In this document: piece after piece, positions 17,338 through 27,099 of the stretch
Layout: every line of letters starts with the position of its first letter
Numbering within the stretch: the first letter of the stretch is position 1
Assembly: GCF_003014555.1 (NCBI RefSeq)
Contig: NZ_PYGE01000004.1
Location: 62,001 to 126,000 of the forward strand
DNA: 64,000 nucleotides
Source: Haloactinopolyspora alba
Lineage (GTDB): Bacteria; Actinomycetota; Actinomycetes; Jiangellales; Jiangellaceae
Direction: 5' to 3'
Position numbers and translations under genes: made by a program
The notes under the pieces: generated by a model
The model's input: only the letters and a program-made list of their open reading frames with translations
Told to the model about the DNA's origin: nothing
The model's database searches: none

Positions 17338-18605
17338 GTGCCGGCCGGTGTCAGCAGCTCACGGCCGCCGAGGTAGGGGCGCAGGGCGACGGGGACGCGT
17401 ACCGAACCGTCCGGCTGCTGGTGGTTCTCGAGGATGGCGACGATCCACCGGGTGGTGCCCAGCGTCCCGTTCAGCGTGGCGACGTGCCGCGTGCCGCCGT
17501 CGGTGCGCTCGCGCACGCCGAGCCGGCGGGCCTGGAACGTCGTGCAGTTGGAGGTGGAGGTCAGCTCGAGCCAGCGCGACTGCGACGGCAGCCAGGCCTC
17601 GCAGTCGTACTTGCGCGCGGCGCTCGCTCCGAGGTCGCCCGCCGCGGTGTCGATGACCCGGTACGGCACCTCGATGGCGGCCATCATCCGCTCTTCCCAG
17701 CCGAGCAGGCGCTCGTGCTCGTCGACGGCGTCCTCGGCGCGGCAGTACGAGAACATCTCGACCTTGTGGAACTGGTGGACGCGGATGATGCCGCGGGTGT
17801 CCTTGCCGTACGAGCCGGCCTCCCGCCGGTAGCACGCCGACCAGCCCGCATACCGCAGCGGGCCGTTCGACAGGTCGACGATCTCGTTCGAGTGGTACCC
17901 GGCCAGCGCCACCTCGCTGGTGCCGACGAGGTACATGTCGTCGGCCTCGATGCGGTACACCTCGTCGGCGTGTGCGCCGAGGAACCCGGTGCCGCTCATG
18001 ATCTCGGGGCGGACCAGCGTCGGCGTGATCATCGGGGTGAACCCGGCCTCGGCGGCCGTGGCGAGAGCGAGGTTGAGGATGGCGAGCTCGAGCTGCGCAC
18101 CCACGCCGGTCAGGAAGTAGAACCGCGCGCCCGAGACCTTGGCCCCCCGCTCGGTGTCGATGGCGCCCAGGCTCTCGCCGATCTCGAGGTGGTCGCGAGC
18201 CTGTTCACCGGTGCCGAGGTCGGGACGCTCGCCCACCTCGCGCAGGACGGTGTAGTCGTCCTCGCCGCCGGCCGGAACACCGTCGACGATGACGTTGGAC
18301 GGGACCAGCGCCAGCTCGTCGAGCTCGCGCTGAGCGTCGTCCGCCGCCGCTTCGGCATCTTTCACCTGCGCCGACAGCTCTTTCGCCCGGACCAGCAGCG
18401 CCTGCTTCTCGTCGCCGGAGGCGCTGGGGATGTCCTTGCTGAGGGCCTTCTGCTCGGCGCGCAGCCGTTCGAACTCGGTGAGGGAGGACCGGCGTGCCTC
18501 GTCGGCGGCGAGCAGCTGGTCGACGACGTCGACGCTTTCGCCGCGCGCTCGCTGCGAGGCGCGTACACGGTCGGGGTCCTCACGGATGAGACGCAGATCC
18601 AGCAC
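17334..18605 (-). CDS. serS: Seryl-tRNA synthetase
   Basis: A 423-residue class II synthetase. The N-terminal coiled-coil arm that grips the long variable arm of tRNA-Ser spans about 30-105. The catalytic core contains [13 protein letters not shown], motif 2 ([20 protein letters not shown]) and motif 3 ([16 protein letters not shown]). The start is the GTG at 18605, giving [14 protein letters not shown], the standard N-terminus; the frame remains open upstream only as antisense coincidence. It overlaps the HAD gene by four bases and follows pheA by 47. Confidence 0.97.
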   Translation of the reverse strand: MLDLRLIREDPDRVRASQRARGESVDVVDQLLAADEARRSSLTEFERLRAEQKALSKDIPSASGDEKQALLVRAKELSAQVKDAEAAADDAQRELDELALVPSNVIVDGVPAGGEDDYTVLREVGERPDLGTGEQARDHLEIGESLGAIDTERGAKVSGARFYFLTGVGAQLELAILNLALATAAEAGFTPMITPTLVRPEIMSGTGFLGAHADEVYRIEADDMYLVGTSEVALAGYHSNEIVDLSNGPLRYAGWSACYRREAGSYGKDTRGIIRVHQFHKVEMFSYCRAEDAVDEHERLLGWEERMMAAIEVPYRVIDTAAGDLGASAARKYDCEAWLPSQSRWLELTSTSNCTTFQARRLGVRERTDGGTRHVATLNGTLGTTRWIVAILENHQQPDGSVRVPVALRPYLGGRELLTPAGT

Positions 18606-18652
18606 CCTTGAGAGGGTATCCGCAGCACCCGGTCCGGTGCTCGGGGGTGTTG

Positions 18653-19597
18653 CTAACCGCGCAGCTGCTCCAGCCAGGCGGCCGCGTCGCGGAAGTCGGC
18701 GTTGGACGTTCCCTGCCGGATCGGCGGCCGGACACCGTCGGCACGCGGGTACGAGCCGAGGAACCGGACGTCGGCGCAGACCCGCCGCAGCCCCATCATC
18801 GCCTCCCCGACCCGCGCGTCGGCGACGTGTCCCTCGAAGTCGATGGCGAAGCAGTACCGGCCCATGCCGTTGCCGGTCGGCCTGGACTCGATCCGGGTCA
18901 GGTTGACGCCGCGGGTGGCGAACTGCTCGAGAATCTCCAGCAGCGCGCCCGGGTGGTCGTCGCGGATGTAGGCGACCAGGCTGGTCTTGTCCGAGCCGGT
19001 CGGTGCGGTCGGGGTGCGCGGCGGGGAGACGAGGACGAACCTGGTCAGCGCCTCGGCGTCCTCGCCGATGTCGTGGGCGAGCGTGTCCAGGCCGTAGCGC
19101 TCGCCGGCCAGCGGCGCGGCGATGGCGGCGTCGTAGGGGTGCCCGTCCGCGCCCGGCGCGCTCTCGGCCACCGCCACCGCGGCCGCCGCCGTCGACGAAC
19201 CCAGCTCGACGACCGCGTCCGGCAGCTTGGTGCTGACCCAGGTGCGGCACTGGGCCTCGGCGACCGGATGCGTGACGATGCGGCGAACGGAGCCGAGGTC
19301 GGTGCCGGGCCGCGCCATCAGCACGAACGTCACGGGCAGCAGCACCTCGGCGGAGATGGCCAGCGCCTCGCCGCGGATCAGTTCGTCCAGGGTCGCGTTG
19401 ACCGACCCCTCGACGGAGTTCTCCAGCGGCACCACCGCGCCGGTCGCCTCGCCGGTGCGAACGGCCGCGATGGCCGCGTGCACCGTCGGGTGCGGATCGA
19501 GCCGCTCGCCGGCGACAGCCGGCAGCCGCAGCGCCGCGGCCTCGGTGAACGTGGCCTCAGGACCCAGATAGGCGTATCGCGTCGTTCCCACCACCAT
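18653..19597 (-). CDS. pheA: Prephenate dehydratase
   Basis: A 314-residue monofunctional enzyme that converts prephenate to phenylpyruvate in phenylalanine biosynthesis. The catalytic half has [29 protein letters not shown] and the TRF motif (LTRFVLVS). The C-terminal ACT domain (about 205-285) carries [20 protein letters not shown] and the ESRP phenylalanine-binding motif. No chorismate mutase domain is fused. The ATG at 19597 is followed immediately by the family start [11 protein letters not shown]. It is the first gene of the pheA-serS-HAD set. Confidence 0.96.
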   Translation of the reverse strand: MVVGTTRYAYLGPEATFTEAAALRLPAVAGERLDPHPTVHAAIAAVRTGEATGAVVPLENSVEGSVNATLDELIRGEALAISAEVLLPVTFVLMARPGTDLGSVRRIVTHPVAEAQCRTWVSTKLPDAVVELGSSTAAAAVAVAESAPGADGHPYDAAIAAPLAGERYGLDTLAHDIGEDAEALTRFVLVSPPRTPTAPTGSDKTSLVAYIRDDHPGALLEILEQFATRGVNLTRIESRPTGNGMGRYCFAIDFEGHVADARVGEAMMGLRRVCADVRFLGSYPRADGVRPPIRQGTSNADFRDAAAWLEQLRG

Positions 19598-19706
19598 TGC
19601 AGCCTAACCACGCGGCGCCACCGCACGTGGGGTGGTCGGCGCATCGTCGCGCACGGCACCGCCGGGGCGCGTATGACAGCCTGGCCACAATTCGTGCAGG
19701 TGACGC

Positions 19707-22088
19707 GTGACCGCCGCGGAGGTGCGGATACGGTCGACGGTGATGATTGCAGACCGGGCCGGCCGCGGTGGCGGGAGCTCTCCACGGCGAGGAGTGCACC
19801 CGCGCCGTCTCGGTGCGCGCCTGCTGCTGATGGTGCTGGCCGTCGCGTGCCTCGCCCCGTTCGGCTCGGCGACGGCGGCCGTGGCGGGGACGTCCGCGGC
19901 CACCGACGATGCCGGCAGCACCGCGGACGGCGCGGCGAACCCGCCGTCGCGGGTGGTGTTCGTCGGCGTCGCCGGGTTGGCCTGGCCCGACATCACCGAG
20001 CAGGACATGCCGAACCTGCACCGCATGGCCGGCTCCGACGCCGCCGGCTCGCTGACCGTGCGCACCGTGAGCTCGCACACCTGCGTCGTCGACGGCTGGT
20101 TGACGGTCGGCGCCGGCAGCCGCGCGTCGGACGTCAGCGACACGAACGGGGACGAGCGCGAGGACCGGTTCTGCCGGCAGCCGCCGGAGCCCGCGCCCAC
20201 CGACGACGGTGGTGTCGCCGTGCCCGGGTGGACGGCGCTGCGCCAGCAACAGCAGGACAACTCCTACAACGCGCGGATCGGCCTGCTCGGCGACCGGCTG
20301 GGTGAGATCGGCGTCTGTGCGACAGCCGTCGGTCCCGGCGCGGCCATGGCCCTCGCCGACTCCGCGGGGCGCGTCGCGTCGTACCATCCGTCCCCCGGTG
20401 GCATCGACCGCGCGATCATGACCGAATGCCCGGTCACCGTGGTCGACCTGGGCGGGCTCCCGCCGCCGGCGCCCTCCGGGGCCGAGGAGGCCGAACAGCG
20501 CGCGGCGGAGCAGACCCGGCAGCAGGTCGCGGCGGGCGTGGACGACATCGTCGGGCAGATCGTCGACTCGCTGCCCGACGACACCGCGCTGCTGGTCACG
20601 GGGCTGTCCGACAGTGCGGCGACGTCGGTTCCGTCGCCGGAGGAACCGTCCCCGATCCCCCCGGCGGGGTTGCGCGTCGCGCTGGCCTCCGGGCCGCAGA
20701 TCGAGGGCGGTTCGTTCGGTTCCACCTGGCTGACCTCCTCGTCCACGCACTGGCAGGGGCTGGTCCAGCTCACCGACGTCGCGCCGACGCTGCTCGGCTA
20801 TGCCGGCGCCGACGAGCCGTCCCGGGGGTTCGACGGCCGGTACTGGCGTTCGTCGTCGGCGCATCCGTCGTCAGCCGCGGCGACGATCTCCGAGCTCGTC
20901 GGCGTCGACCGCGCCGCCGAGATCTACCGGGTCCAGTCCGGGCCGTTTTTCCAGATCCTGGGCATCGGCCACCTCGCGGTGGTCGCGGTCGCGCTGCTGG
21001 TGCTGTGGCGGCGCCGGGGCGCGAGCCGGTCGGGCACGTTCCGGGTGATCCAGGTGGTCGCGCTGGTCGCGGCGGCCGCGCCGGTGGCGTCGTACCTGGC
21101 CAACCTGAGCGGGTGGTGGCGCTACGAGCAGCTGAACGTGGTGCTGTGGTCGTCGATCGCCATGGCGACGCTGGTGCTGACGGTGCTGGCGCTGGCCGGA
21201 CCGTGGAGACGCCGGGTCTACGGCCCGCCGGGCGTGGTCGCGGGCGTCACGGCGACGGTGCTGGCCATCGACGTCGCCAGCGGGTCGAGCCTGCAGCAGT
21301 CCAGCCTGCTGGGACTGTCGCCGCTGGTGGCCGGCCGGTTCTACGGGTTCGGGAACATCCCGTTCGCGATCTTCGTGGTCGCCAGTCTCGTGGCGGCCGC
21401 CGCGCTCGGGCAGTGGCTGCTCGATCGCGGGCACACCCGCCGGTTCGCGGCGACCGGGGTGGCCGTCGTCGGGCTGGTCGCGGTCGTGATCGACGGAGCG
21501 CCGCAGGCCGGCGCGGACGTCGGCGGCATCCTGGCCGCCATTCCGGGTTTCGCCGTCCTGGTGCTCGGTACCCTCGGCGCCCGCGTCACGGTGGTGCGGG
21601 TCGCGCTCGCGGGGGTCGGCGCGACCGTGCTGTTCTTCGTCCTCGCCTGGGTCGACTGGCTGCGTCCGCCGGGGGCGCGGACGCACTTCGGCGGCTTCTT
21701 CGCCGACGTGCTCTCCGGCGACGCGCTGACGGTCATCCTGCGCAAGGCCGAGGCCTCCGTCGGAACGGTCGAGCGCTGGCCGATCTACGGGCTGCTGGTG
21801 CCGATCGGGTACGTGATCATCATCTGGCTGACCCGCTCCACCGACGTGCCGGCGACCAGCGAGGCCGTCCGCCGGTGGCCGTTGTTCCGCTATGCGGTGT
21901 GGTCTGCCCTGCTCAGCGGTGCCGCGGGGTTCGCGGCGAACGACTCGGGGGTCATCATTCCCGCGCTGCTGCTCACCGCCGGGATCCCGCTGGGAGTGAG
22001 CACCGTGGCGGCGGCGCATCGGCAGGCCGGCCCGGCCGAGACCGGCTCCGAGCTCGTCGAGCGTGCCGGCGGGTCAGCGCCGACGTAG
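19707..22088 (+). CDS. Large membrane protein with alkaline-phosphatase-like extracellular domain
   Basis: A 793-residue actinobacterial membrane protein. After a basic N-terminus and a signal anchor at about 35-58, a domain of about 370 residues resembles alkaline-phosphatase-superfamily phosphodiesterases (VVFVGVAGLAWPDI, then MPNLHRMAG, CVVDGWLTVGAGSRA and LTDVAPTLLGYAG). From about 415 on there are roughly ten hydrophobic helices. The function is not established; a cell-envelope phosphodiesterase role is inferred from the fold. GTG at 19707 is used, and ATG at 19743 is an alternative. Its 3' end overlaps the converging glycosyltransferase by 15 bases. Confidence 0.78.
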   Translation: MTAAEVRIRSTVMIADRAGRGGGSSPRRGVHPRRLGARLLLMVLAVACLAPFGSATAAVAGTSAATDDAGSTADGAANPPSRVVFVGVAGLAWPDITEQDMPNLHRMAGSDAAGSLTVRTVSSHTCVVDGWLTVGAGSRASDVSDTNGDEREDRFCRQPPEPAPTDDGGVAVPGWTALRQQQQDNSYNARIGLLGDRLGEIGVCATAVGPGAAMALADSAGRVASYHPSPGGIDRAIMTECPVTVVDLGGLPPPAPSGAEEAEQRAAEQTRQQVAAGVDDIVGQIVDSLPDDTALLVTGLSDSAATSVPSPEEPSPIPPAGLRVALASGPQIEGGSFGSTWLTSSSTHWQGLVQLTDVAPTLLGYAGADEPSRGFDGRYWRSSSAHPSSAAATISELVGVDRAAEIYRVQSGPFFQILGIGHLAVVAVALLVLWRRRGASRSGTFRVIQVVALVAAAAPVASYLANLSGWWRYEQLNVVLWSSIAMATLVLTVLALAGPWRRRVYGPPGVVAGVTATVLAIDVASGSSLQQSSLLGLSPLVAGRFYGFGNIPFAIFVVASLVAAAALGQWLLDRGHTRRFAATGVAVVGLVAVVIDGAPQAGADVGGILAAIPGFAVLVLGTLGARVTVVRVALAGVGATVLFFVLAWVDWLRPPGARTHFGGFFADVLSGDALTVILRKAEASVGTVERWPIYGLLVPIGYVIIIWLTRSTDVPATSEAVRRWPLFRYAVWSALLSGAAGFAANDSGVIIPALLLTAGIPLGVSTVAAAHRQAGPAETGSELVERAGGSAPT

Positions 22089-22829
22089 CCGCTCCGGAAG
22101 CGCCGGCCGGACGCCGCGGGTGGTCAGCGCACGCAGCACGTGCGCGTACTGCCGGCCGCGGTGCAGCTGGGCCTGCAGGTCCGTCCCGGTGACGCGGTGG
22201 TGGAACTGCACGTCCACCTCGACCACCCGGAAGCCCTGGCGTAACAGGTCGATCGTGAGCCCGGTTTCGACGCCGAACCCGGGCGCCAGCGGCAGCGCCG
22301 CGGAGAACGCCGCGCGGGTGAGACAGCGCTGCCCGGACAGGGGCTGCGTGGGCGACCAGCCGGTCGCCCGGGCCACGCCGGTGCGCGCCAGGTCGACGAC
22401 GAGACCGCGGCCGCCGCCGGCGCTGCGCTGGGCCGGCAGCACGGCGATCGTCATGTCGGCGGTGCCGTCCACGATCGGCTCGACCAGCGGGTGCGCGTTC
22501 GCGGCGGTCTCCTCGAGGTCGCCGTCGAGGAACAGCAGCGCCCTGGGTGCGGTGCGGGCGGGCTCGCGTGCCTCGATCGCCGCGACCGCGGTGGCGCCGG
22601 TCTCCATGGCCGCCGCCTTGCCGCGGTTGCGCGAGTGCCCGACCACGACGGCGCCCGCTTCGGACGCCGCCGTGGCGGTGTCGTCGGCCGAGCCGTCGTC
22701 GACCACCACGACGAGATCGACGGACGGCAGGCTCCGTGTCGCCGTCACCGTGGCGCCGATGCGTTCGCGCTCGTCCTTGGCCGGGATGATCGCGGCGACG
22801 TCGGGCGTGGGCGTCTCGTCGTTCGTCAT
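22074..22829 (-). CDS. Glycosyltransferase family 2 (dolichyl-/polyprenyl-phosphate sugar synthase-like)
   Basis: About 251 residues with a GT-A fold. The motifs are IIPAKDERERIGATV, VVVVDDGSADDT and the metal-binding LFLDGDLEE. No membrane helix is evident. The short length fits GT2 enzymes that charge a polyprenyl phosphate or make glucosyl-3-phosphoglycerate. The neighbour is a converging membrane phosphodiesterase-like protein, so an envelope role is possible. ATG at 22829 is the first start in the conserved region; the longer open frame upstream is antisense to neighbours. Confidence 0.85.
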   Translation of the reverse strand: MTNDETPTPDVAAIIPAKDERERIGATVTATRSLPSVDLVVVVDDGSADDTATAASEAGAVVVGHSRNRGKAAAMETGATAVAAIEAREPARTAPRALLFLDGDLEETAANAHPLVEPIVDGTADMTIAVLPAQRSAGGGRGLVVDLARTGVARATGWSPTQPLSGQRCLTRAAFSAALPLAPGFGVETGLTIDLLRQGFRVVEVDVQFHHRVTGTDLQAQLHRGRQYAHVLRALTTRGVRPALPERLRRR

Positions 22830-22915
22830 GACGGCCCAGCTTAGACGGGGAACCGGCGCCGTGTCCGGGTGGTGTCCCGGTGCGCCGGCGCCCGCGCCGG
22901 CCTCCGCGCCTGCGG

Positions 22916-23398
22916 TTACGGGAGCCGGGTCGCCTCGGCGAACAGCGCGGCGAACCGGTGCAGGTACAGCGGCCATCCGGCGTCGTCGTCGACACCGGCG
23001 CGGACGTTCTCCCACCCCGGACCGTGCCGGTCCAGGTTGCGGTGCTCCAACTCCACCCGGGTCCGGTCCGGGGTCTCCGCGACGAACCGGACCTCGACCT
23101 CGCTGGCCTTCTCCGGATCCGTCTCGAGCTGCCAGGTGGGACCGATGTCCCAGCTGAACACGACCCGGTCCGGTGGTTCGTAGGCGAGGATCCTGGCCCA
23201 GCGGCACACGCTTCCGTCGGTGCCGCGGTCGTAGATGTGCCCGCCGACCCTCGGCTCGAACACCGTCTCGGCGATGCTCACGTCCATCAGGTTGTGCTCC
23301 GGCGGTTTGAAGTCCCCGAACCGTGCGGTGAAGACCTCGAAGGCCCGCTCGGCCGGGGCGTGCACGACGATGTGCCGCTGGACGGTGGTGTCGGTCAT
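22916..23398 (-). CDS. SRPBCC (AHSA1-like) domain protein
   Basis: A 160-residue START-fold protein of the activator-of-Hsp90-ATPase-homologue-1 type. It opens with TVQRHIVVHAPAERAFEVFT and includes VGGHIYDRG, RILAYEPPDRVVFSWDIG and VEVRFVAETPDRTRVELEHR, the usual strand blocks. The family binds hydrophobic ligands in a cavity; the ligand is unknown here. Its ATG overlaps the stop of the ArsR regulator by four bases (ATGA). ArsR-SRPBCC pairs are common, with the SRPBCC gene as the regulated partner. Confidence 0.9.
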   Translation of the reverse strand: MTDTTVQRHIVVHAPAERAFEVFTARFGDFKPPEHNLMDVSIAETVFEPRVGGHIYDRGTDGSVCRWARILAYEPPDRVVFSWDIGPTWQLETDPEKASEVEVRFVAETPDRTRVELEHRNLDRHGPGWENVRAGVDDDAGWPLYLHRFAALFAEATRLP

Positions 23399-23730
23399 TC
23401 CTTCTCCTTGTCCGGTTCGTCGTTGCCGTGCTCGACGACGTCCTTGTACGCCGCGAGCGCCCGGTTCCAGTACTGGTCGAGCTGGTCACGCAGTGCACCG
23501 ACGGCCGCGGGATCGAGCCGGTAGATCCGCTTCGTCCCGGCGGCGCTGTCGTCGACCAGGCCGGCCTCCTTCAGAACCTTCAGGTGCTGGGAGACGGCCG
23601 GCCGGCTCACCGGCAGCGCGGCCGCGAGCTCACCGACCGCCTGCGGTCTCTGCGCGAGGCGCTCGACGATGGCGCGCCGGGTGTCGTCGCCCAGCGCTTC
23701 CCAGGCACGGGCAACTCGGTAAGTGTCCAC
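23395..23730 (-). CDS. ArsR family transcriptional regulator
   Basis: A 111-residue winged-helix repressor. The helix-turn-helix lies at about 30-55 (QAVGELAAALPVSRPAVSQH, then LKVLKEAGLV), followed by the wing AAGTKRIYRLDPAA. It lacks the metal-binding CxC of arsenic/cadmium sensors, so a non-metal signal is likely. It is coupled by ATGA to the downstream SRPBCC gene and probably controls both. The next gene upstream, arginine deiminase, is divergent, leaving a shared control region at 23731-23840. Confidence 0.92.
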   Translation of the reverse strand: MDTYRVARAWEALGDDTRRAIVERLAQRPQAVGELAAALPVSRPAVSQHLKVLKEAGLVDDSAAGTKRIYRLDPAAVGALRDQLDQYWNRALAAYKDVVEHGNDEPDKEKE

Positions 23731-23840
23731 GAACGGTAAGTCTCCACGAACGCAGTGCGCCCGTCAACAGACGCACGCGCCCACACACCAGCCACACACC
23801 ATGAGCCGGGCCGGCGCGCCGTCGCGTAGCCTCAGCGACG

Positions 23841-25052
23841 ATGACCACTTCGTCCACGCGCGTGGACGCCGTCGACAGTGAGGTCGGACGGCTCCGGACC
23901 GTCCTGCTTCACCGGCCCGGCGCAGAGCTGCAACGGCTGACGCCACGCAACAACGACACGCTGCTGTTCGACGGCATCCCGTGGGTCGGCCGGGCCCAGG
24001 AGGAGCACGACGCGTTCGCGGACGTGCTGCGCGGACACCAGGTCGAGGTGCTCTACCTCGCCGACCTGCTCGCCGAGACCCTCGCCGTCCCGCAGGCACG
24101 CCGGGCCTGCATCGACGCGGTGCTGACCGATCCACGCCACGGCGACACGCTGCGGGCCGTGCTCCGCGCCCACCTCGACGATCTGCATCCGGACGATCTC
24201 GCACAGGTGCTGATCGCCGGGCTCGCGCACGACGAACTGCGCGGTGGCCGGGGCCTGGTGTACGACCTGATGAACCGGCGCGACTTCGTCGTCGACCCGT
24301 TGCCGAACCTGCTGTTCACCCGCGACTCCGCGGTGTGGATCGCCGACCAGGTGGCGGTCACGAGCCTGGCGATGTCCGCCCGCCGGCGCGAGACCAGCCT
24401 GACCGCGGCGATCTACCGGCATCACCCGCGCTTCGCCGGTACCGAGGCGGTGTACGGGCCGGACCTCGAGAGCCTCGAGGGCGGTGACGTGCTGCTGCTC
24501 GGCCCGGGTGTGGTGGCGGTGGGGACCGGCGAGCGGACCACCCCGGCCGGTGTCGAGCGGCTGGCGCGGAACGTGCTCGGGCAGGGCCTGGCGCACACCG
24601 TCCTCGCCGTTCCCATCGCGCAGGACCGGGCCACCATGCACCTCGACACGGTCTGCACCATGGTCGACGAGGACGCGATCCTGGTGTATCCGAACGTCGC
24701 CGACGAACTGACGGCCGTCGCGCTGCGCTGGGCCGACGGCGACCTCGTGGGGCAGCCCTCGGAGCCGTTCGTGGACGCCGCCGCCACGGCGCTCGGCATC
24801 GACGCGCTGCGCACCATCGAGACCGGCCTGGACCCCGTCACGGCCGAGCGGGAGCAATGGGACGACGGGAACAACACGCTGGCCATCGGTCCCCGGCTGG
24901 CCGTGGCGTACGAGCGCAACGTCGAGACGAACGCACGGCTGGAGGAGTCGGGCATCGAGGTCGTGCGGATCCCGGGGAGCGAACTCGGTTCGGGCCGCGG
25001 TGGTCCCCGGTGCATGTCCTGCCCTGTTCGGCGTGAAACAGCACGTCGATGA
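23841..25052 (+). CDS. arcA: Arginine deiminase
   Basis: A 403-residue amidinotransferase-fold enzyme that hydrolyses L-arginine to citrulline and ammonia. Family blocks are [17 protein letters not shown] and [15 protein letters not shown]. The catalytic residues visible are Asp in EGGDVLLLG, His in [11 protein letters not shown] and the nucleophile Cys in [10 protein letters not shown] near the C-terminus. The rest of the ADI pathway (arcB, arcC, arcD) is absent nearby, so it is an isolated arcA. The ATG at 23841 is the first in frame. Confidence 0.95.
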   Translation: MTTSSTRVDAVDSEVGRLRTVLLHRPGAELQRLTPRNNDTLLFDGIPWVGRAQEEHDAFADVLRGHQVEVLYLADLLAETLAVPQARRACIDAVLTDPRHGDTLRAVLRAHLDDLHPDDLAQVLIAGLAHDELRGGRGLVYDLMNRRDFVVDPLPNLLFTRDSAVWIADQVAVTSLAMSARRRETSLTAAIYRHHPRFAGTEAVYGPDLESLEGGDVLLLGPGVVAVGTGERTTPAGVERLARNVLGQGLAHTVLAVPIAQDRATMHLDTVCTMVDEDAILVYPNVADELTAVALRWADGDLVGQPSEPFVDAAATALGIDALRTIETGLDPVTAEREQWDDGNNTLAIGPRLAVAYERNVETNARLEESGIEVVRIPGSELGSGRGGPRCMSCPVRRETARR

Positions 25053-25250
25053 CCGGGTTGTCGGCTGCTGTCGAGCCCGGGATGACTGGGGGTCCGATCC
25101 GGGGACAACAGGCGTCATCCGAAATCCCACGGCATCCCACCGCGTCGAGACCTGACTGTAACGGTATGAAGATGAAGAAGTTTTCTGCGGGTGGATCTTT
25201 CGGGCCATCGACCGGGTAATCTGGGTCGGACCCCGGTCGCTCGTGTTCCC

Positions 25251-25292
25251 CCGTCGTGAGCGGCCGGGGCCTTTGGCGTCCGCTCACGACGG
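25251..25292. terminator. 13-bp perfect inverted repeat between converging arcA and DUF5926 gene
   Basis: CCGTCGTGAGCGG (25251-25263) pairs exactly with 25280-25292 around a 16-base loop. Its position between two converging stops supports a shared terminator. The rest of the 273-base gap includes an A-rich patch near 25165-25185 and no recognisable gene. Confidence 0.6.
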
Positions 25293-25325
25293 CTCGGCGT
25301 CACCGTGGACCGGTGTCGGTCCTCG

Positions 25326-26246
25326 TCACCGGATGGTCACCTGACGGTTGGCCAGACCCGCACGGGCGCGCCGCTGCTCACGGCTCAACGGCGCCGTCTC
25401 GGCCAGGGCCTCGTCCAGGCGTGCGCCGAACTCGGCGGCCGGCTGTTCGACGTCGCCGGCGCGGGTCCCCTCCACCAGGTCCCAGACCGGAACCAGCAGC
25501 CCGTGGGTGCGGAACGTCCCCAGCAGCCGGGTGCCTTCGCCGAGGGTGTCGGCGTCGGCGGCGTGCAGCCGCGCGAGCGCGTCCAGCAGCGGCTCCTCCT
25601 CGTGCGGCAGCACCCACCGGACCTGGTCGCGGTCGTCGAGGCTGCACCAGTACGCACCGGTGACCGAGTCGAGGCGTGCCGTCGGCACGACGGCCTCGTT
25701 GGCCTCCTCGAGCGAGGCGCGCGCCTCGGCCGGCGTCTCGGATTCGGGGTCGATCCAGAAGTCGAACGTGTCGTGGACCGTCACGACGAACTCGGCGTCG
25801 AGGTCGAGCAGGTCGTGCAGCCGGGGCGCGTCGGACGGCAGCGGTCCGGGCACGACGGACGAGCCCGGCTCGGCGGCCAGCGCCGTGGCCAGTGTGTGGC
25901 CGAGGTCGGCGCTGGCGTCACCGCCGCCGGCGACGGTCTGCAGCGCCAGTAGCACCTGGCCGTTGTCGCGCACCAGCGCCGGCATCGCGCCCGGAAGCAG
26001 GGTGCAGGCCAGGACGTCCCGGTCGGCGTGCTCGCCGGCGAGCACCAGTGGTGCGGTGGCCGCCGAGATGATCTCGCGCATGGCCACCCAGTCGCATTCG
26101 CCGGGCAGACCGGCGAACGGACGGGCGACGTAGGTCCGTTCGGCGGCACGTGTGTGCTTGCCGTGACAGACCTTGTATCGCTTGCCGGAGCCGCAGGGGC
26201 ACGGTTGCCGAGGGCCGACCTCGGGGATCTCAGTACTCGCATTCAC
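25326..26246 (-). CDS. DUF5926 family protein with SEC-C zinc motif
   Basis: About 306 residues. The N-terminus carries a SEC-C-type metal-binding motif, RQPCPCGSGKRYKVCHGK, as in the SecA tail. The remainder (FAGLPGECDWVAMREIISAA, then TFDFWIDPES) matches the actinobacterial DUF5926 family. No enzymatic motif is visible. The GTG at 26246 is chosen because it precedes the SEC-C motif by about 12 residues; the frame continues upstream through the next gene's antisense. It follows the RsbW-like gene by 40 bases in the same direction. Confidence 0.88.
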   Translation of the reverse strand: MNASTEIPEVGPRQPCPCGSGKRYKVCHGKHTRAAERTYVARPFAGLPGECDWVAMREIISAATAPLVLAGEHADRDVLACTLLPGAMPALVRDNGQVLLALQTVAGGGDASADLGHTLATALAAEPGSSVVPGPLPSDAPRLHDLLDLDAEFVVTVHDTFDFWIDPESETPAEARASLEEANEAVVPTARLDSVTGAYWCSLDDRDQVRWVLPHEEEPLLDALARLHAADADTLGEGTRLLGTFRTHGLLVPVWDLVEGTRAGDVEQPAAEFGARLDEALAETAPLSREQRRARAGLANRQVTIR

Positions 26247-26286
26247 GGCAGGCGAGCGTATCCGCATCCGGGGGCGGCGGTCAGCT

Positions 26287-26751
26287 TCACGCCGGGCGCG
26301 GCGCGTCCGGCTCCCACGGGCCGACGACCGCGTGGACGGTGACGGCGGCCGGCTCGGTGCGCACGCCCCACTCGAGGGCGACCGCGTCGACGATGGCCAG
26401 CCCGCGGCCGGCGTCCTCGGCGGTGGCCGGCTGCTGCAGCCTGGGGTGCTCGGCGCCACCACCGTCAGTGACATCGATCATGACGGTTTCGCCGACGACG
26501 GTCCAGCGGAGGCTGACGCCGCCGGGGGCGGTGCCGCCGTTCAACGGCCGTGCGTGCAGCACGGCGTTCGTCACGAGCTCGGTGACGACGATGAGTGCGT
26601 TCTCGACGACCACGGGCGTGAGACCCGCGCCGTGAAGGCTCTCGGCGATGTGATGGCGGGCGCGCGGAACGCTGCCGACCGTGCTGGTCAGCTCGATGGC
26701 GCCGGCGCCGTCCGTCGGGGCCGCGTGATTCACGGTGACGACTCGGCCCAC
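26287..26751 (-). CDS. RsbW-like ATP-binding protein (anti-sigma/serine kinase type)
   Basis: About 154 residues with a GHKL ATPase fold. The N-box is VVTELVTNAVLHA, the G1-like segment is DVTDGGG, and the G2 segment is AGRGLAIVDAVA. Stand-alone proteins of this kind are anti-sigma factors or switch kinases, usually partnered with STAS proteins, none of which is adjacent. The GTG at 26751 is chosen because AAGGGAG lies eight bases upstream; an ATG at 26778 would place that site inside the gene. Confidence 0.85.
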   Translation of the reverse strand: MGRVVTVNHAAPTDGAGAIELTSTVGSVPRARHHIAESLHGAGLTPVVVENALIVVTELVTNAVLHARPLNGGTAPGGVSLRWTVVGETVMIDVTDGGGAEHPRLQQPATAEDAGRGLAIVDAVALEWGVRTEPAAVTVHAVVGPWEPDAPRPA

Positions 26752-27099
26752 AGGTCGCTCTCCCTTCGCCGAACCCATGCCACACCCGAATGCAGTGGTG
26801 CCCACTATGGCGCTCGTTCAAACCTCCACGATAGTGAAGCACGTGCCACGGCGCTGTGTCCATATATTGAGATTCAGCTTTACGATTTCTCACTCTGCGT
26901 CATGGACGTACTTGCTGCTCGGTTGCGGTCACTGTCACCCTGGGTTACCAGCGGATATGCAGATGCACGCGCAGCCGGGACGCGCACAGCCTAGCGTGTG
27001 TGATGCCCTCCTCGCGCTGGTATGTCCGAGCGTGCCTCTTCCTTCCGTGTCGAAGTGGCCCGTGGACCGCTAAGTTAGTGCGGGGCGGAGAGGATGACG
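26752..27099. other. Divergent intergenic region, relatively AT-rich
   Basis: This 348-base gap separates the divergent RsbW-like and flavohaemoprotein genes. It is visibly richer in A/T than its surroundings (about 26815-26900). It must hold both promoters. I could not assign a specific operator; no clear NsrR or DevR site is seen. Confidence 0.5.

Noticed and set aside
17334-19250. 638-codon frame suggesting a serS fusion protein
   Set aside because: The part upstream of 18605 is antisense to pheA; serS begins at the standard N-terminus.
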